Shown in pieces: positions 41,600 to 50,533 of a stretch of DNA of 64,000 bases. The stretch's first letter is position 1. The number at the start of each line of letters is the position of its first letter. Source of the DNA: Streptomyces beihaiensis (GTDB lineage Bacteria; Actinomycetota; Actinomycetes; Streptomycetales; Streptomycetaceae). The stretch covers positions 1 to 64,000 of the forward strand of contig NZ_JAPHNL010000001.1 in the NCBI RefSeq assembly GCF_026274175.1, written 5' to 3'. Made by a program: the position numbers and the translations under genes. Below the pieces are notes generated by a model. The model was not told the origin of the DNA. It ran no database searches and was given only the letters and a program-made list of their open reading frames with translations.

Positions 41600-42012
41600 G
41601 CGGGCAGGCCGTGGACCGACGGCGTGCGAAACGATTCGGCGTGCGGGGGAGAGGGCTGCGTGTGCTCCGGTCGCCGGAGGTGCCGGGCACCGCGGACGGG
41701 CCGGACCGGACTGAGCACCGCACATCCGGCAGCCCGGCGGAGCGCCACGGTCTCTGTCACCCTCACCATCTGCTCCCGCGTCGAAATGTCACCAATAGTG
41801 AGTTTTTTACCATGGTTGAGGTCGCGCCCATGGCTGTGGCGCCACGTATGTCGCGGTTCGGTGTGCAGAGCGGGGGTGATACCGCGGCGCCGGCCCGGAG
41901 CTCGTCGGGGAAGCGGCCTGTGGGGCGCTGTTTCGAAACGGTGTGGCGGCCGGGCGGCCATGATGCCAAAATCAGCCGGCGCTTGATCCACATCCGCGTT
42001 CCGGAGGTCTCC
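41600..42012. promoter_or_regulatory. Divergent spacer with an AT-rich patch
   Basis: This 413-bp stretch separates the mannosyltransferase and GNAT genes. It contains an unusually AT-rich piece at about 41784-41817 (caccaatagtgagttttttac), a likely promoter core, and GGAGG at 42003-42007 serving the GNAT gene. No protein is visible. Confidence 0.35.
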
Positions 42013-42582
42013 ATGGACGTCGCCTCGCTGCTGCCGTTGACCACACCCCGGTTGACGCTGCGTCTGTTCACTCCCGGCGACGCCGACGACCTGTACGCCT
42101 ATCAGAGCCTGCCGAGCGTGGCCCGCTACTTGTACCGTCCGGCCCACACACGTGAGCGCAGCGAGGAGGTCGCCGCCGAGCGCGCGGCTCACACGGTCTG
42201 GCGCGCCGATGGGGACAAGCTGGCGCTCGCTGTCTGCCGACGCGACGAGCCCGGCGTCCTCGGCGAGGTGAGCCTCACCTTGGCCGATGCCCGCGCCGCC
42301 CAGGCCGAGATCGGCTGGACGCTCGACCCGGGCCACCAGGGGCACGGTTACGCGACCGAGGCGGCCGCGGAGCTGGCCGCGTTCGCCTTCGACACCCTAG
42401 GTGTGCACCGGATCTACGCACGGCTGGACGTGGAGAACACCGGGTCCGTGCGAGTCTGTGAGCGCCTCGGAATGCGCCGGGAGGCGCACCTGGTCGAGAA
42501 CGACCTCGACGGGGACCGCTGGGGCAGCGAGTACATCTACGCGGCCCTGTCCGCGGATCTCGGCGCTCGATCAGGCCATTGA
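42013..42582 (+). CDS. GNAT family N-acetyltransferase (RimJ/RimL type)
   Basis: 189 residues from ATG 42013 with GGAGG six bases upstream; longer frames to the left lack any family similarity. It shows LTTPRLTLRLFTPGDADDL, a beta-strand pair with GEVSLTLAD, the acyl-CoA loop DPGHQGHGYATEAAAELAAFAF, and the NTGSVRVCERLGMRREAHL ending of RimJ-type enzymes. Probably acetylates a protein N-terminus or a small amine. It is monocistronic. Confidence 0.92.
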   Translation: MDVASLLPLTTPRLTLRLFTPGDADDLYAYQSLPSVARYLYRPAHTRERSEEVAAERAAHTVWRADGDKLALAVCRRDEPGVLGEVSLTLADARAAQAEIGWTLDPGHQGHGYATEAAAELAAFAFDTLGVHRIYARLDVENTGSVRVCERLGMRREAHLVENDLDGDRWGSEYIYAALSADLGARSGH

Positions 42583-43070
42583 GTTCGACCGAGTTCGACG
42601 CCGCCTCCTGGCCCTGGCCTTCCATCGGGTTGCAGCCGGGCCGACTTCGCGGGACGGCTTCACGGACCGGCTGAGGGGTGTCGGGCGACGTACCGACCCG
42701 TGGCCCGCAGTCCGCGACCTGGGCGCCGTCGCTGTTGAGCGGGCGCAGACCGGCGGGTACGTCATCGGTTGGGTTCCCGACTCACCGGTGACGGGCACCG
42801 CGTGCGACGGGCGGCCGGGCCGATCCGCAGGTCGAAGGAGCGTTCCTGAGGGAAAGGGGCGGCCACGGTCCACGGCAGCAGGGCGGGGGAGCCGGGGCGG
42901 CGGGGGCCACCTACACATTGGGGTGGGTCCAGTGCCGGTCCCCAGGGGGGCGCAGACGGTCCGGGCCCGGTCCTGGGGGTGGCAGACGGCGGCGGCCAGG
43001 CAGATGTGCGGTGGCGCGTCGGCGGGGATCACATCACCGCGGTCGTTCTCGGGTCGAAGAGACCGGTTCC
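42583..43070. other. Stretch without a recognisable gene
   Basis: 488 bp between the GNAT gene and the convergent GltB-like gene. The frames present have no coherent codon bias or family signal, and I see no strong hairpin. It may hold debris of an older gene. Confidence 0.35.
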
Positions 43071-44597
43071 TCAGCTTCGGATCTCGCCGGCCTGCAGCGC
43101 GGTGATCTCGTCGGCGAGGTGCGCGCCGAGCCTGCCCCAGCCGTCCTTGTAGCCGTAGACCCCGGCCAGGGTGCGCGCGTCGTAGTCACCGTTCATGATC
43201 TCGATGTCCGTCGCTGCGATGAGCGCCGGGTGGGCGACGCCGACGGCCGACGAGACCTTCATCAGCTCCTTGCGCAGGGTGCGCAGGTAGACAGCGGCCC
43301 GGGTGGCCTTCGATGTCGGGTCGAGGCCGTTGGCCAGCCGCTGGTTCTGGGTGGCGACCCCGGTGGGGCACTTGTCGGTATGACACTTCTGCGACTGGAT
43401 GCAACCGATCGACAGCATCGCCTCACGGGCCACGTTGATCATGTCGACGCCCAGAGCGAAAGCGACCGCGGCGTTCTCCGGCAGGCCGAGCTTGCCCGAG
43501 CCGATGAAGGTGAGGTCGTCGGTCAGCCCCAGCTCCGCGAAGGTGCCGTAGACCCGGGAGAAGCCCATGCGGAACGGCAGCGACACCGAGTCGGTGAAGA
43601 TGAGCGGCGCGGCCCCGGTGCCGCCCTCGCCGCCGTCGATGGTCACGAAGTCGACACCGCGGTCCCCACGCGCCATCAGCGCGGCCAGCTCCTGCCAGAA
43701 ATCCATCTCGCCCACCGCGCTCTTGACCCCGACCGGCAGACCCGTCTCGGTCGCGAGCAGTTCGACGAAGTCGAGCATCGAGTCGACATCGGTGAACGCG
43801 GTGTGCCGCGAGGGGGAGGCGCAGTCCTTGCCGAGCGGGATGCCGCGGATCTCGGCGATCTCCGGGGTCACCTTCGCAGCCGGCAACATCCCGCCCAGCC
43901 CTGGCTTGGCGCCCTGGGAGAGCTTGATCTCTATCGCCTTGACCGGGGCGCCGGCGACCACGTCCTTGAGCTTGTCGAGGTTGAAGGTGCCGTCCTCGTT
44001 GCGGCACCCGAAGTAGGAGGTACCGATCTGCAGGACGAGATCGCCGCCGTTGCGGTGGTACGGCGAGAGGCCGCCCTCACCCGTGTTCTGCATCGCGCCC
44101 GCCAGCGCCGCCCCTTTGTTGAGCGCCGTGATCGCCGCGCCGGAGAGCGAACCGAAGCTCATCGCCGAGATGTTCACCACGCTCGACGGCCGGAATGCCT
44201 TGGCCCGTCCGCGCGGTCCGCCCAGCACCTTGGCCGAGGGCAGCGGGGCCTGCGGGTCCTGCGAGACGGGTGGCGTGTCGGCGAACGTGCGCTGCTTCAG
44301 GTACGCGTGCCCTTGCACGTGCTCGACGTCGATGTCGGTTCCGAACCCGAAGTAGTTGTTCTCCTCCTTCGCCGAGGCGTAGATCCAGGTGCGCTGGTCC
44401 CGGCTGAACGGGCGCTCCTCCTCGTTGGAGGTCACGATGTACTGCCGCAACTCCGGCCCTATCCTCTCCAACAGATACCGCGCGTGCCCGATCACCGGGA
44501 AGTTCCGCAGCAGTGCGTGCTTCTTCTGGGTGAGGTCGCGGGCGGCCACCAGCGCCAAGGCTGTTGCGGCGGCCGCGCCGATGCTCCGGGCGCGCAT
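43071..44597 (-). CDS. FMN-binding glutamate synthase family protein (GltB central domain)
   Basis: 508 residues, preceded by GAGGAGAGG. A short N-terminal helix (ATALALVAARDLT) is followed by the FMN/Fe-S domain of glutamate synthase: FRPSSVVNISAMSFGSLSG, NTGEGGLSPYH, LSQGAKPGLGG, FVTIDGGEGGTGAAP, GSGKLGLPENAA, and the 3Fe-4S cysteines in CIQSQKCHTDKCPTGVATQ. The glutaminase domain of true GltB is absent, as in the archaeal-type proteins. It may transfer ammonia or reduce another substrate with FMN; it is not the housekeeping GOGAT. It is monocistronic here. Confidence 0.9.
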   Translation of the reverse strand: MRARSIGAAAATALALVAARDLTQKKHALLRNFPVIGHARYLLERIGPELRQYIVTSNEEERPFSRDQRTWIYASAKEENNYFGFGTDIDVEHVQGHAYLKQRTFADTPPVSQDPQAPLPSAKVLGGPRGRAKAFRPSSVVNISAMSFGSLSGAAITALNKGAALAGAMQNTGEGGLSPYHRNGGDLVLQIGTSYFGCRNEDGTFNLDKLKDVVAGAPVKAIEIKLSQGAKPGLGGMLPAAKVTPEIAEIRGIPLGKDCASPSRHTAFTDVDSMLDFVELLATETGLPVGVKSAVGEMDFWQELAALMARGDRGVDFVTIDGGEGGTGAAPLIFTDSVSLPFRMGFSRVYGTFAELGLTDDLTFIGSGKLGLPENAAVAFALGVDMINVAREAMLSIGCIQSQKCHTDKCPTGVATQNQRLANGLDPTSKATRAAVYLRTLRKELMKVSSAVGVAHPALIAATDIEIMNGDYDARTLAGVYGYKDGWGRLGAHLADEITALQAGEIRS

Positions 44598-44951
44598 GAA
44601 CGTTCCTCTCCTCGATGCTCGACGCCATCGGCGTGCGGTGGACGTCGTCGTGTCGTGTGGGGCGTTGGGCGGCGGGCACAGCCACGCGGGCGTCAGCGTC
44701 CGTCGGAGAACACGAAGCGATACTAAAGGCCGTGAAAACAGGTGTGTTCGTCAGGGGCGGCGCTTCGGCGCCTTGGCCGGCTCCGTCCTGGCGCACCGGC
44801 CGTCCAAGAAGCTCACATCGCGCCGGACACGGCTGGGCGTCACCTGGAACCGCGTCACGTGACCCCTCGTCGGCCGGTGTCAGGGTCCCCGGCCGGGATG
44901 ATGAGTGCTTGGGCGACCCGGGGGAGCGGATGGGGGCACCGCGTGAACATC
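44598..44951. other. Spacer without a gene
   Basis: 354 bp separating the GltB-like gene start from the end of the membrane protein gene. A slightly AT-richer piece near 44710-44745 (gcgatactaaaggccgtg) may be the GltB-like promoter. Nothing else is seen. Confidence 0.35.
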
Positions 44952-46160
44952 TCAGCCTGCGCGACGCCCGGCGTGTACGGCACGTACCCGGCCGCGGATG
45001 TCGGCGACAACCGAGGAACGGGTGAACGCATCCGTGACCTGGAGCAGCCAGGCGACTTCGGCCGCGACGGTGCCCGGTACCGCGTGCGAAGCCTGGTCCG
45101 GGTCCGGCGGGCCGTCGTATCGCAGCCCGGCGCGCCGGTTCTCCAGTGCCGCCGCGATCGCGGCGGCTTCGACCAGCGCGGCGTGCGGCGACGGGCCCGC
45201 GGTCTCGGCCACCCAGGCGGGAACTTCGGGGTGGAGGTACGGGCGCAGAGCCATGAGCCCGTCGCGGATCTCGATGACCCGCCGGTAGAGCACGAACTGG
45301 GCGAACTGGAGGCTTTCGGCCCTCCAGGAGGGCGCGACCGGGGCGAGTGCGATTTCCGGCAGTTCGGCGTGCAGCGCGGACCACAGTGGTTCCAGGGCCC
45401 GGTGGCGGCGCCGCGCCCGGGGCCGGTTCAGGGCCGCAGCGAGCCGCCCGCCCCACAGGGTGATGGTCGCGCCGCCGGCCGCGAGGGTGGCGGTGACCAC
45501 ACCGAGCGATGTGGACACCACGTCCTCTCCGGCCTTTTGCCGCCCGTCCCCGAGGATGGCCGCGATGTCGTCCAGCGACCACAGCGTCCACGCCGCGCCG
45601 GTCACGACGGCGGACGTCATCAGCAGCAGGCCCGTGCGCAGCAGACCTGGGCCGGTCCGCCGCAGGTGCCGGACGAGTTCCCGGCCAAGGAGCAGCAGGC
45701 ACCAGCAGCCGTAGCACATGAAGAGCCCGTTGTACGCGGCGAGTTGCGGGCTGCGTCCGACGCCCGCCACCAGTACGTCTCCCTCGACGGTGCTGTCGCT
45801 GAGGAGGAAGAGCAGGGGTGACGCCACCTGGACGGCGACCGCCAGGGCCACCTGCAGCCGTGTCGCCCTGCGGGGTGCGGCCGGGGACCGCAGCGGAAGC
45901 GCCGCGAGGACGAGGAAACTCAGACCGGCTGTCATCAGCTCTTGAGTGAGCAGCATGACCGGCCTCTCCACCGGCGTCAGGCGGTCCAGAGCGGCTTGCG
46001 TCGCCGGGGCGTCGAGCAGCATCGCCACGCCCATGCACAGCGCGGACCGGCCCAACGAGCCCTGCGCCGGATCGGCCCCCGCACCGCGGTTGGCCATCAG
46101 GCGGTTCGCGGCGAAGGCGAGGAAGACCGTGGCCGCGAGATACGCGGTGAGGTCAGCCAC
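44952..46160 (-). CDS. MAB_1171c-like seven-helix membrane protein
   Basis: 402 residues. The N-terminal about 240 residues have seven hydrophobic helices (from LTAYLAATVFLAFAANRLM to VTATLAAGGATITLWGGRL), with GLFMCYGCWCLLLLGRELV in the middle. The C-terminal cytoplasmic part is helical with RRHRALEPLWSALHAELPEI and LYRRVIEIRDGLMALRPYL, the hallmark of proteins annotated MAB_1171c family in actinobacteria. It overlaps the HExxH protease gene by 8 bases and is third in a cassette with the XRE gene. Role unknown; a signal transducer controlled by the protease-regulator pair is plausible. Confidence 0.8.
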   Translation of the reverse strand: MADLTAYLAATVFLAFAANRLMANRGAGADPAQGSLGRSALCMGVAMLLDAPATQAALDRLTPVERPVMLLTQELMTAGLSFLVLAALPLRSPAAPRRATRLQVALAVAVQVASPLLFLLSDSTVEGDVLVAGVGRSPQLAAYNGLFMCYGCWCLLLLGRELVRHLRRTGPGLLRTGLLLMTSAVVTGAAWTLWSLDDIAAILGDGRQKAGEDVVSTSLGVVTATLAAGGATITLWGGRLAAALNRPRARRRHRALEPLWSALHAELPEIALAPVAPSWRAESLQFAQFVLYRRVIEIRDGLMALRPYLHPEVPAWVAETAGPSPHAALVEAAAIAAALENRRAGLRYDGPPDPDQASHAVPGTVAAEVAWLLQVTDAFTRSSVVADIRGRVRAVHAGRRAG

Positions 46161-46701
46161 GCCGGGTGTTCCGGCTTCTGCGCGTGCCGAACACGGACTC
46201 CAGCCTGGTCTGCGGTGTGCCGCGCGGCGGGGCGTGCGGCCCGGCCTCCGCTCGGCACAGGATGAGCGAGGCCAGGAGCTCGGCCTCCCGTTCGAGCGGC
46301 TCGGTGTAGACGGTCCTGCCCAGTACCCGCTTGACCAGGGCCCCGGAGAGGTGGGGCAGCAGCGGGGACGCGGCCTCGGAATCGGTCGGCGCGGCCTTGT
46401 CGTGGCCGCAGATGAGATGGGCCGCCTCGTGCAGGAGGATGTGCTGCTGATGCAGTGGCGTGGTATCGGTCGCGTACAGGATGCGGTCGGTGTGGTCCGT
46501 GGTGACCAGCAGCCCGCAGGGGATGTGCGGAGCGTGAGCGATCGGCACCACTTCGATCGTGCGCTCGCGCGCCCGCCCGAGCATCCCGATGAAGGTCACC
46601 GCGTCGAAGGGATCGGGCAGTTCCAGCCCGTCGACGATGCCCCGGCACCGCTCCCACATCCGTCTGGGCCCGTCATCCGCCACGTCGATCCTCTTTTGCA
46701 C
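46153..46701 (-). CDS. ImmA/IrrE-type metallopeptidase domain protein
   Basis: GTG at 46699-46701 starts a 182-residue protein. The zinc-protease motif HEAAH lies in QQHILLHEAAHLICGHD (residues about 85-101), followed by a downstream acidic EREAELLASLIL helix that could supply the third ligand. This is the ImmA/IrrE pattern, in which the protease cleaves a partner XRE repressor to relieve repression. It lies 30 bp after the XRE gene and overlaps the membrane protein gene. Automated annotation often names such genes a toxin component; the sequence only supports a regulatory protease. Confidence 0.86.
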   Translation of the reverse strand: MQKRIDVADDGPRRMWERCRGIVDGLELPDPFDAVTFIGMLGRARERTIEVVPIAHAPHIPCGLLVTTDHTDRILYATDTTPLHQQHILLHEAAHLICGHDKAAPTDSEAASPLLPHLSGALVKRVLGRTVYTEPLEREAELLASLILCRAEAGPHAPPRGTPQTRLESVFGTRRSRNTRRG

Positions 46702-46731
46702 TCCGGGGCCGCCGACCGGTCAGCGCATCGG

Positions 46732-47178
46732 TCAGTTGCCGCCGGGCCCGGAAGCGCCGTCCTGCTCCCTGCGGGCGATCACATCGATCATGTCGCTGAT
46801 GGTGCCGACCCCTTCGGCGGAGAGATTGACCGCCCGCAGGGCCACACTGCGCACGCCGGCGTCGCGCAGCGCTCCTAGCAGTTCGAGCTCCTGAGCTATC
46901 GCCGCGCCCTGCTCCTCGTCGAAGAAGTACGCGACCGGAACCTGGAAGAACTGGGCCAGCGCCTCCAGGTGGCGCTTGGTCGGGTTGTCCCGCCGCCCGG
47001 TGCGCAGCTGCCACAGGTACGTCGCGGAGAAGCTCTCGCCGGTCGCCTCCCGGCACGCCCTGGCGACTTCCTCGTGGCTGTATTGCTCCCGGTTGGGTCT
47101 GCGCACGACGCGGAACAGCGCGTCGATCTTCGCCGCCAGCGTCGATGCGCCCGGCGTCGAAGCTTCCGGCCCGGCCAT
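46732..47178 (-). CDS. XRE-family regulator
   Basis: ATG 47176-47178, with GGGAGGTGG upstream, starts a 148-residue protein. The HTH lies at residues about 28-75: HEEVARACREATGESFSATY, LWQLRTGRRDNPTKRHLEAL, followed by FFQVPVAYFFDEEQ, typical of XRE proteins paired with ImmA-like proteases. The C-terminal half (ELELLGALRDAGVRSVALRA) is a small dimer or recognition part. It is first in the three-gene cassette. Confidence 0.92.
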   Translation of the reverse strand: MAGPEASTPGASTLAAKIDALFRVVRRPNREQYSHEEVARACREATGESFSATYLWQLRTGRRDNPTKRHLEALAQFFQVPVAYFFDEEQGAAIAQELELLGALRDAGVRSVALRAVNLSAEGVGTISDMIDVIARREQDGASGPGGN

Positions 47179-47632
47179 GCGCCACCTCCCTCGCGACTGC
47201 GTCCCCAACGGCGTGCGGGAATTACTTCATTCGCGTTCACTTTAGCTGACGGACAGAGCTCGCCATGTCTGAGGAAGACTGGCGAGCGCGGTACCGGGTT
47301 GTGCTCGTTCCGGTCGGAACAGGGCAAAGCCGCGGGGGACATGGGCTCACGCCGACCGGCCACGGGACGGTCGCGTCGGCCACGATTCTCCGCCGTCGTC
47401 CGACGCGCGCGGAAGACGCGTCGACGTGAGTTCCTTGCCCCGCACCTTGTGGCCGAATCCGCGGGAAGTCAACTAGGATGAAGACTAAGGCACATCACAT
47501 TCATTCTGGCCTGCATCGAGATCCGGCCCCGGAAGACGGCACCGTCTCCCGTCGGCCGGCGCGCTGTGTTGGGCGCGGTGGGGGCGAGGAACGGAACGCA
47601 ACGACATGCGCAGCGGTGAGACGGGGGTCGGC
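47179..47632. promoter_or_regulatory. Divergent promoter region between the XRE and zinc-ribbon genes
   Basis: Within this 454-bp spacer, an AT-rich piece at 47221-47245 precedes the XRE cassette. A TAGGAT at 47474-47479 is a good sigma-HrdB -10 for the zinc-ribbon gene, though no well-spaced -35 is seen. No perfect operator palindrome is visible. Confidence 0.35.
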
Positions 47633-48295
47633 ATGAACGACGGAGAGATCTACTTCAGCGACAACTACCGCGACCAGTGCCAACAGTACGGGTCGGGCGC
47701 CGGTTTCCAGTTCGACTTCTCCTGTTCCCGGTGCCAGGACACCTGGCGCTCGCCGTTCACGCCGTACAACCGTGGTCGCATGGCAGGCTGGGCCGAGAGG
47801 GCCTCCAGCCTCGCCTCCGGACTCCTCGGCAGCGGAGGCTACAGCGCTTCGCGTGCCGTCGACGGCTTCGCCGAGGCCGGTTGGGGCCCAGCCCGGGACG
47901 AGGCGTTCCGCCGTGCCGTAGCCGGCGCGCAGTCGCACTTCAACCGCTGCCCACGCTGCACCGACTACGTCTGCGACCGCTGCTGGAACACCGCACAGGG
48001 CATGTGTCTGCAATGCCTGCCGGACACGGCCGCGGAGGCCCTCGCCGCCCGGCAGCAGGGCCTCAACGACGCTGTGTCCGACCGTTCCTACGCCGCTGGG
48101 CAGCACAACGGCCAGAGCTTCGACGTGAACACGGACCGCCAGCTCGTGTGCCCGCGATGTTCCACCGAGACCAGGGGCGCCGCCTACTGCCCTGGCTGCG
48201 GCCACCATCTGGCCCAGCCCGATCCGTGTGGTTCGTGCCGCAACCCCGTGCCGCAGGGCGCCGCCTTCTGCCCGTCCTGCGGCACCCGACGGTAG
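47633..48295 (+). CDS. Zinc-ribbon protein with N-terminal and C-terminal cysteine clusters
   Basis: 220 residues from ATG 47633 (the decayed copy at 27.8 kb conserves this start; a longer frame begins at 47606). A first zinc motif (FSCSRCQDTW) is followed by a Gly/Ser-rich, amphipathic segment, then CPRCTDYVCDRCWN...CLQC with four to six cysteines. The last 55 residues form a double zinc ribbon: CPRCSTETRGAAYCPGCG and CGSCRNPVPQGAAFCPSCG. No enzyme motif is present. Such proteins mediate protein or nucleic acid contacts. Function unknown; it is alone in its transcription unit. Confidence 0.82.
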   Translation: MNDGEIYFSDNYRDQCQQYGSGAGFQFDFSCSRCQDTWRSPFTPYNRGRMAGWAERASSLASGLLGSGGYSASRAVDGFAEAGWGPARDEAFRRAVAGAQSHFNRCPRCTDYVCDRCWNTAQGMCLQCLPDTAAEALAARQQGLNDAVSDRSYAAGQHNGQSFDVNTDRQLVCPRCSTETRGAAYCPGCGHHLAQPDPCGSCRNPVPQGAAFCPSCGTRR

Positions 48296-48552
48296 GCGGA
48301 CGCATGCGGCATGTCGGAGCCACGCTGCCTCGAACTCGGGCGGGTGGACTTCCGACTCCGCCAACACTGAGAGGAACAAAGAGGCCCACATCCGGCACCT
48401 GGCGCAACCCGAGGCTCTCGGCGCCGGGCTCCATGAGGGAGGCAGCCGGTTCGTCGAGGACGGCCCGACGGCCCACGCGACCGGGGCGCCGCGACCGTCT
48501 TCCCGCTGACCAGCGCTGCCCGGACTCCCCGCGTCGACGGCCCGTCTGCGAG

Positions 48553-48762
48553 GGCCTGTTCGCCAAGGCCCTGGGCGGTGCCGACGTCTCCTGGATCCTC
48601 GGGCCCGTGGCCGGACCCGTCGTCGGCTCCCTGGTCCGCCACCTCTACGCCGTCCGCGCCCGGCGCCCAGAAGCCGCCCTCGCGGCGACCGCCACTACGC
48701 CGGACGAGGCGACGCCGCATCGAGGCACCACCATCGTGACGCGTGCAGGTCATCGGCCTTGA
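48553..48762 (+). pseudogene. C-terminal scrap of an NCS1-like nucleobase permease
   Basis: In the stretch 48296-49058, where no full gene exists, one frame reads GLFAKALGGADVSWILGPVA, then GSLVRHLYAVRARRPEA, like the last helix of cytosine/purine NCS1 permeases (GADVSWI motif). No start or upstream helices remain. The rest of the stretch has nothing I recognise. Confidence 0.35.
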
Positions 48763-49058
48763 CGTGGCTCGGCCCTGGGGAGGGCAGTGACGGACGTGCA
48801 CTGCGCGTCGGAGCGATGTCGCCGCGGTCCGGCCCTGTTTCGGCGGCGCGGTCGAAGAGGTCCCCGTCCGCGGGGCAGCCGCATGCCGAGTGCGACCGCT
48901 CGCGCGGCTCGGACCGGCGCAGAACATCCGCCGAGTTGCGCGGGCCGCGCGTCCGTGTCGATTCTGGGTCGAGAAGTGGCGGAAGCCGCCCCACGCGCGC
49001 TGGACCTCACACCCACGGGGACGGAATGCGCCGACCGACCGGAAGGTTGCCGTGAACC

Positions 49059-49979
49059 ATGAAGGCAATTGCGCTCGAAGAGTATGGCTCGGCCGACGAC
49101 CTGCGGCTGATCGACCTGCCCGATCCCAAGGTGGCGCCCGGCGAGGTCCTCGTCCGTGTGAAGGCGGCCGGGGTCAATCCGGTCGACTGGAAGCTGGCCG
49201 CCGGGTACCTGGACCCGATCATGGAAGTACGCTTCCCGCTGATCCCCGGCTGGGACGTCGCGGGCGTCGTGGAAGCGGTGGGGTTCGACGCCGGGGAGTT
49301 CGCCGTGGGGGACGAGGTCTTCGGCTACGCGCGCAAGGACTGGGCGCAGAACGGGACGTACGCCGAGCTGGTCTCTGCTCCCGTTCGGGCACTGGCCAGA
49401 AAGCCGGCCGCGCTCACCTGGGAGCAGGCCGCGGGGGCGCCGCTCGCGGGGCTCACCGCCTTTCGGACCATCAAGCGGGTCGGCCTCGGCAGGGGTGAGA
49501 CCGTGCTGATCCACGCCGCGTCGGGCGGCGTCGGCTCGCTCGGTGTGCAGATCGCCGTCGCGCTCGGCGCCCGCGTGATCGGCACCGCGAGCGAACGCAA
49601 CCACGGCTTCCTCCGCGAGCTCGGCGCGGAGCCGGTCACCTACGGGGACGGGCTCGCCGACCGTGTACGGGACCTGGCGCCCGACGGCGTGGACGCGGCC
49701 CTCGACTTCGTCGGCGAAGGCGCGGTCGATGTGTCGCAGCAACTCCTCAAGCAGCGCGACCGGGTCGCGTCGGTCGCCGACGCGGAGGCGTCCGCGAAGG
49801 GCGGCCACTACGTGTGGGTCCGCCCGGACGCGCACGATCTGGCGGCTCTGGCCGATCTCGCGGACGCCGGGAAGCTCTCGGTGCCCGTGGACCACGCGCT
49901 GCCTCTGGCGGAGGCGGCCGAGGCGTGGCGCCTGAGCCAGTCCGGCCGCACCCGCGGGAAGATCGTCCTGACCGTCTGA
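49059..49979 (+). CDS. Zinc-free NADP-dependent quinone oxidoreductase (MDR family)
   Basis: 306 residues from ATG 49059: MKAIALEEYGSADDLRLIDL, the GroES-like AGVNPVDWKLAAGYLD, PLIPGWDVAGVVEAVG, then the Rossmann nucleotide loop HAASGGVGSLGVQIAVALGA (residues about 148-167) and final GRTRGKIVLTV. Catalytic zinc ligands of alcohol dehydrogenases are missing, as in quinone reductases of the zeta-crystallin group, which reduce quinones or enones with NADPH. It is monocistronic and its physiological substrate is unknown. Confidence 0.94.
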   Translation: MKAIALEEYGSADDLRLIDLPDPKVAPGEVLVRVKAAGVNPVDWKLAAGYLDPIMEVRFPLIPGWDVAGVVEAVGFDAGEFAVGDEVFGYARKDWAQNGTYAELVSAPVRALARKPAALTWEQAAGAPLAGLTAFRTIKRVGLGRGETVLIHAASGGVGSLGVQIAVALGARVIGTASERNHGFLRELGAEPVTYGDGLADRVRDLAPDGVDAALDFVGEGAVDVSQQLLKQRDRVASVADAEASAKGGHYVWVRPDAHDLAALADLADAGKLSVPVDHALPLAEAAEAWRLSQSGRTRGKIVLTV

Positions 49980-50533
49980 CGCCGCCTGCGGCGCGGGGCT
50001 TCGCGGAAGACCCTGCCCCCGGTGGCCCACCACGGACCGGCTCCCCGACGGCTACGACTCTCTCTCCCGGGTGTGAGAGCCGGGCATGACGCCGCAGGCC
50101 GAGTCACTTCTCGCCGAAGTACCGACAGCGGAGCCCCAAGGCGTCAGGGGAGCCTGACACGCTACCCCTGCGGCATCAGGGCGAGTTGCTTGAAGGAGCT
50201 CCGAACGCCTGGCCGGCGAGCCGTGCTCGGTGATCGACTTGCGGCTCCGGCGAACCTTGAGAAGCATGGTGTCGAGGAACGCCGGATCACCGAGGCCGGC
50301 CGGCAACCGTGATCAGCGGCATGCCGGACTCGGCGAGCAGGCCCTCGCCCGCACGGCACGGCCCGTTTCGACGATCCGCACGGCGACGCCCCAAGCCGCC
50401 CGTCGCCGCCGTCGGTTGCTCACCGCCGGTTGTTCACCGCCGTCCGCAGCGCGAGCGGACCGGCTCCCTTCGCCGGCTGCCCGGTGCCATGCCGGGCGGA
50501 CCACCGGTACGATGCACGGCAGCGGGGGTGGCC
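49980..50533. other. Spacer with a weak hairpin and no clear gene
   Basis: A 6-bp stem (cgccgc, loop ct, gcggcg at 49980-49993) directly follows the oxidoreductase stop. The remaining 540 bp have no frame with family similarity. A minus-strand piece (about 50200-50306) reads AFLDTMLLKVRRSRKS with fair codon bias but no start or context. Probably debris plus the MMPL promoter. Confidence 0.35.

Noticed and set aside
41600-41725. Longer start for the mannosyltransferase at 41725
   Set aside because: The added residues are Pro/Arg-rich without family similarity; ATG 41599 starts a typical short cytoplasmic end.
43071-44597. Housekeeping glutamate synthase large subunit
   Set aside because: The glutaminase and C-terminal domains are absent and no small subunit is near; only the FMN/Fe-S domain is present.
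46153-47178. Toxin-antitoxin pair
   Set aside because: The HExxH protein and XRE partner fit protease-repressor regulation, and no toxin fold is visible.
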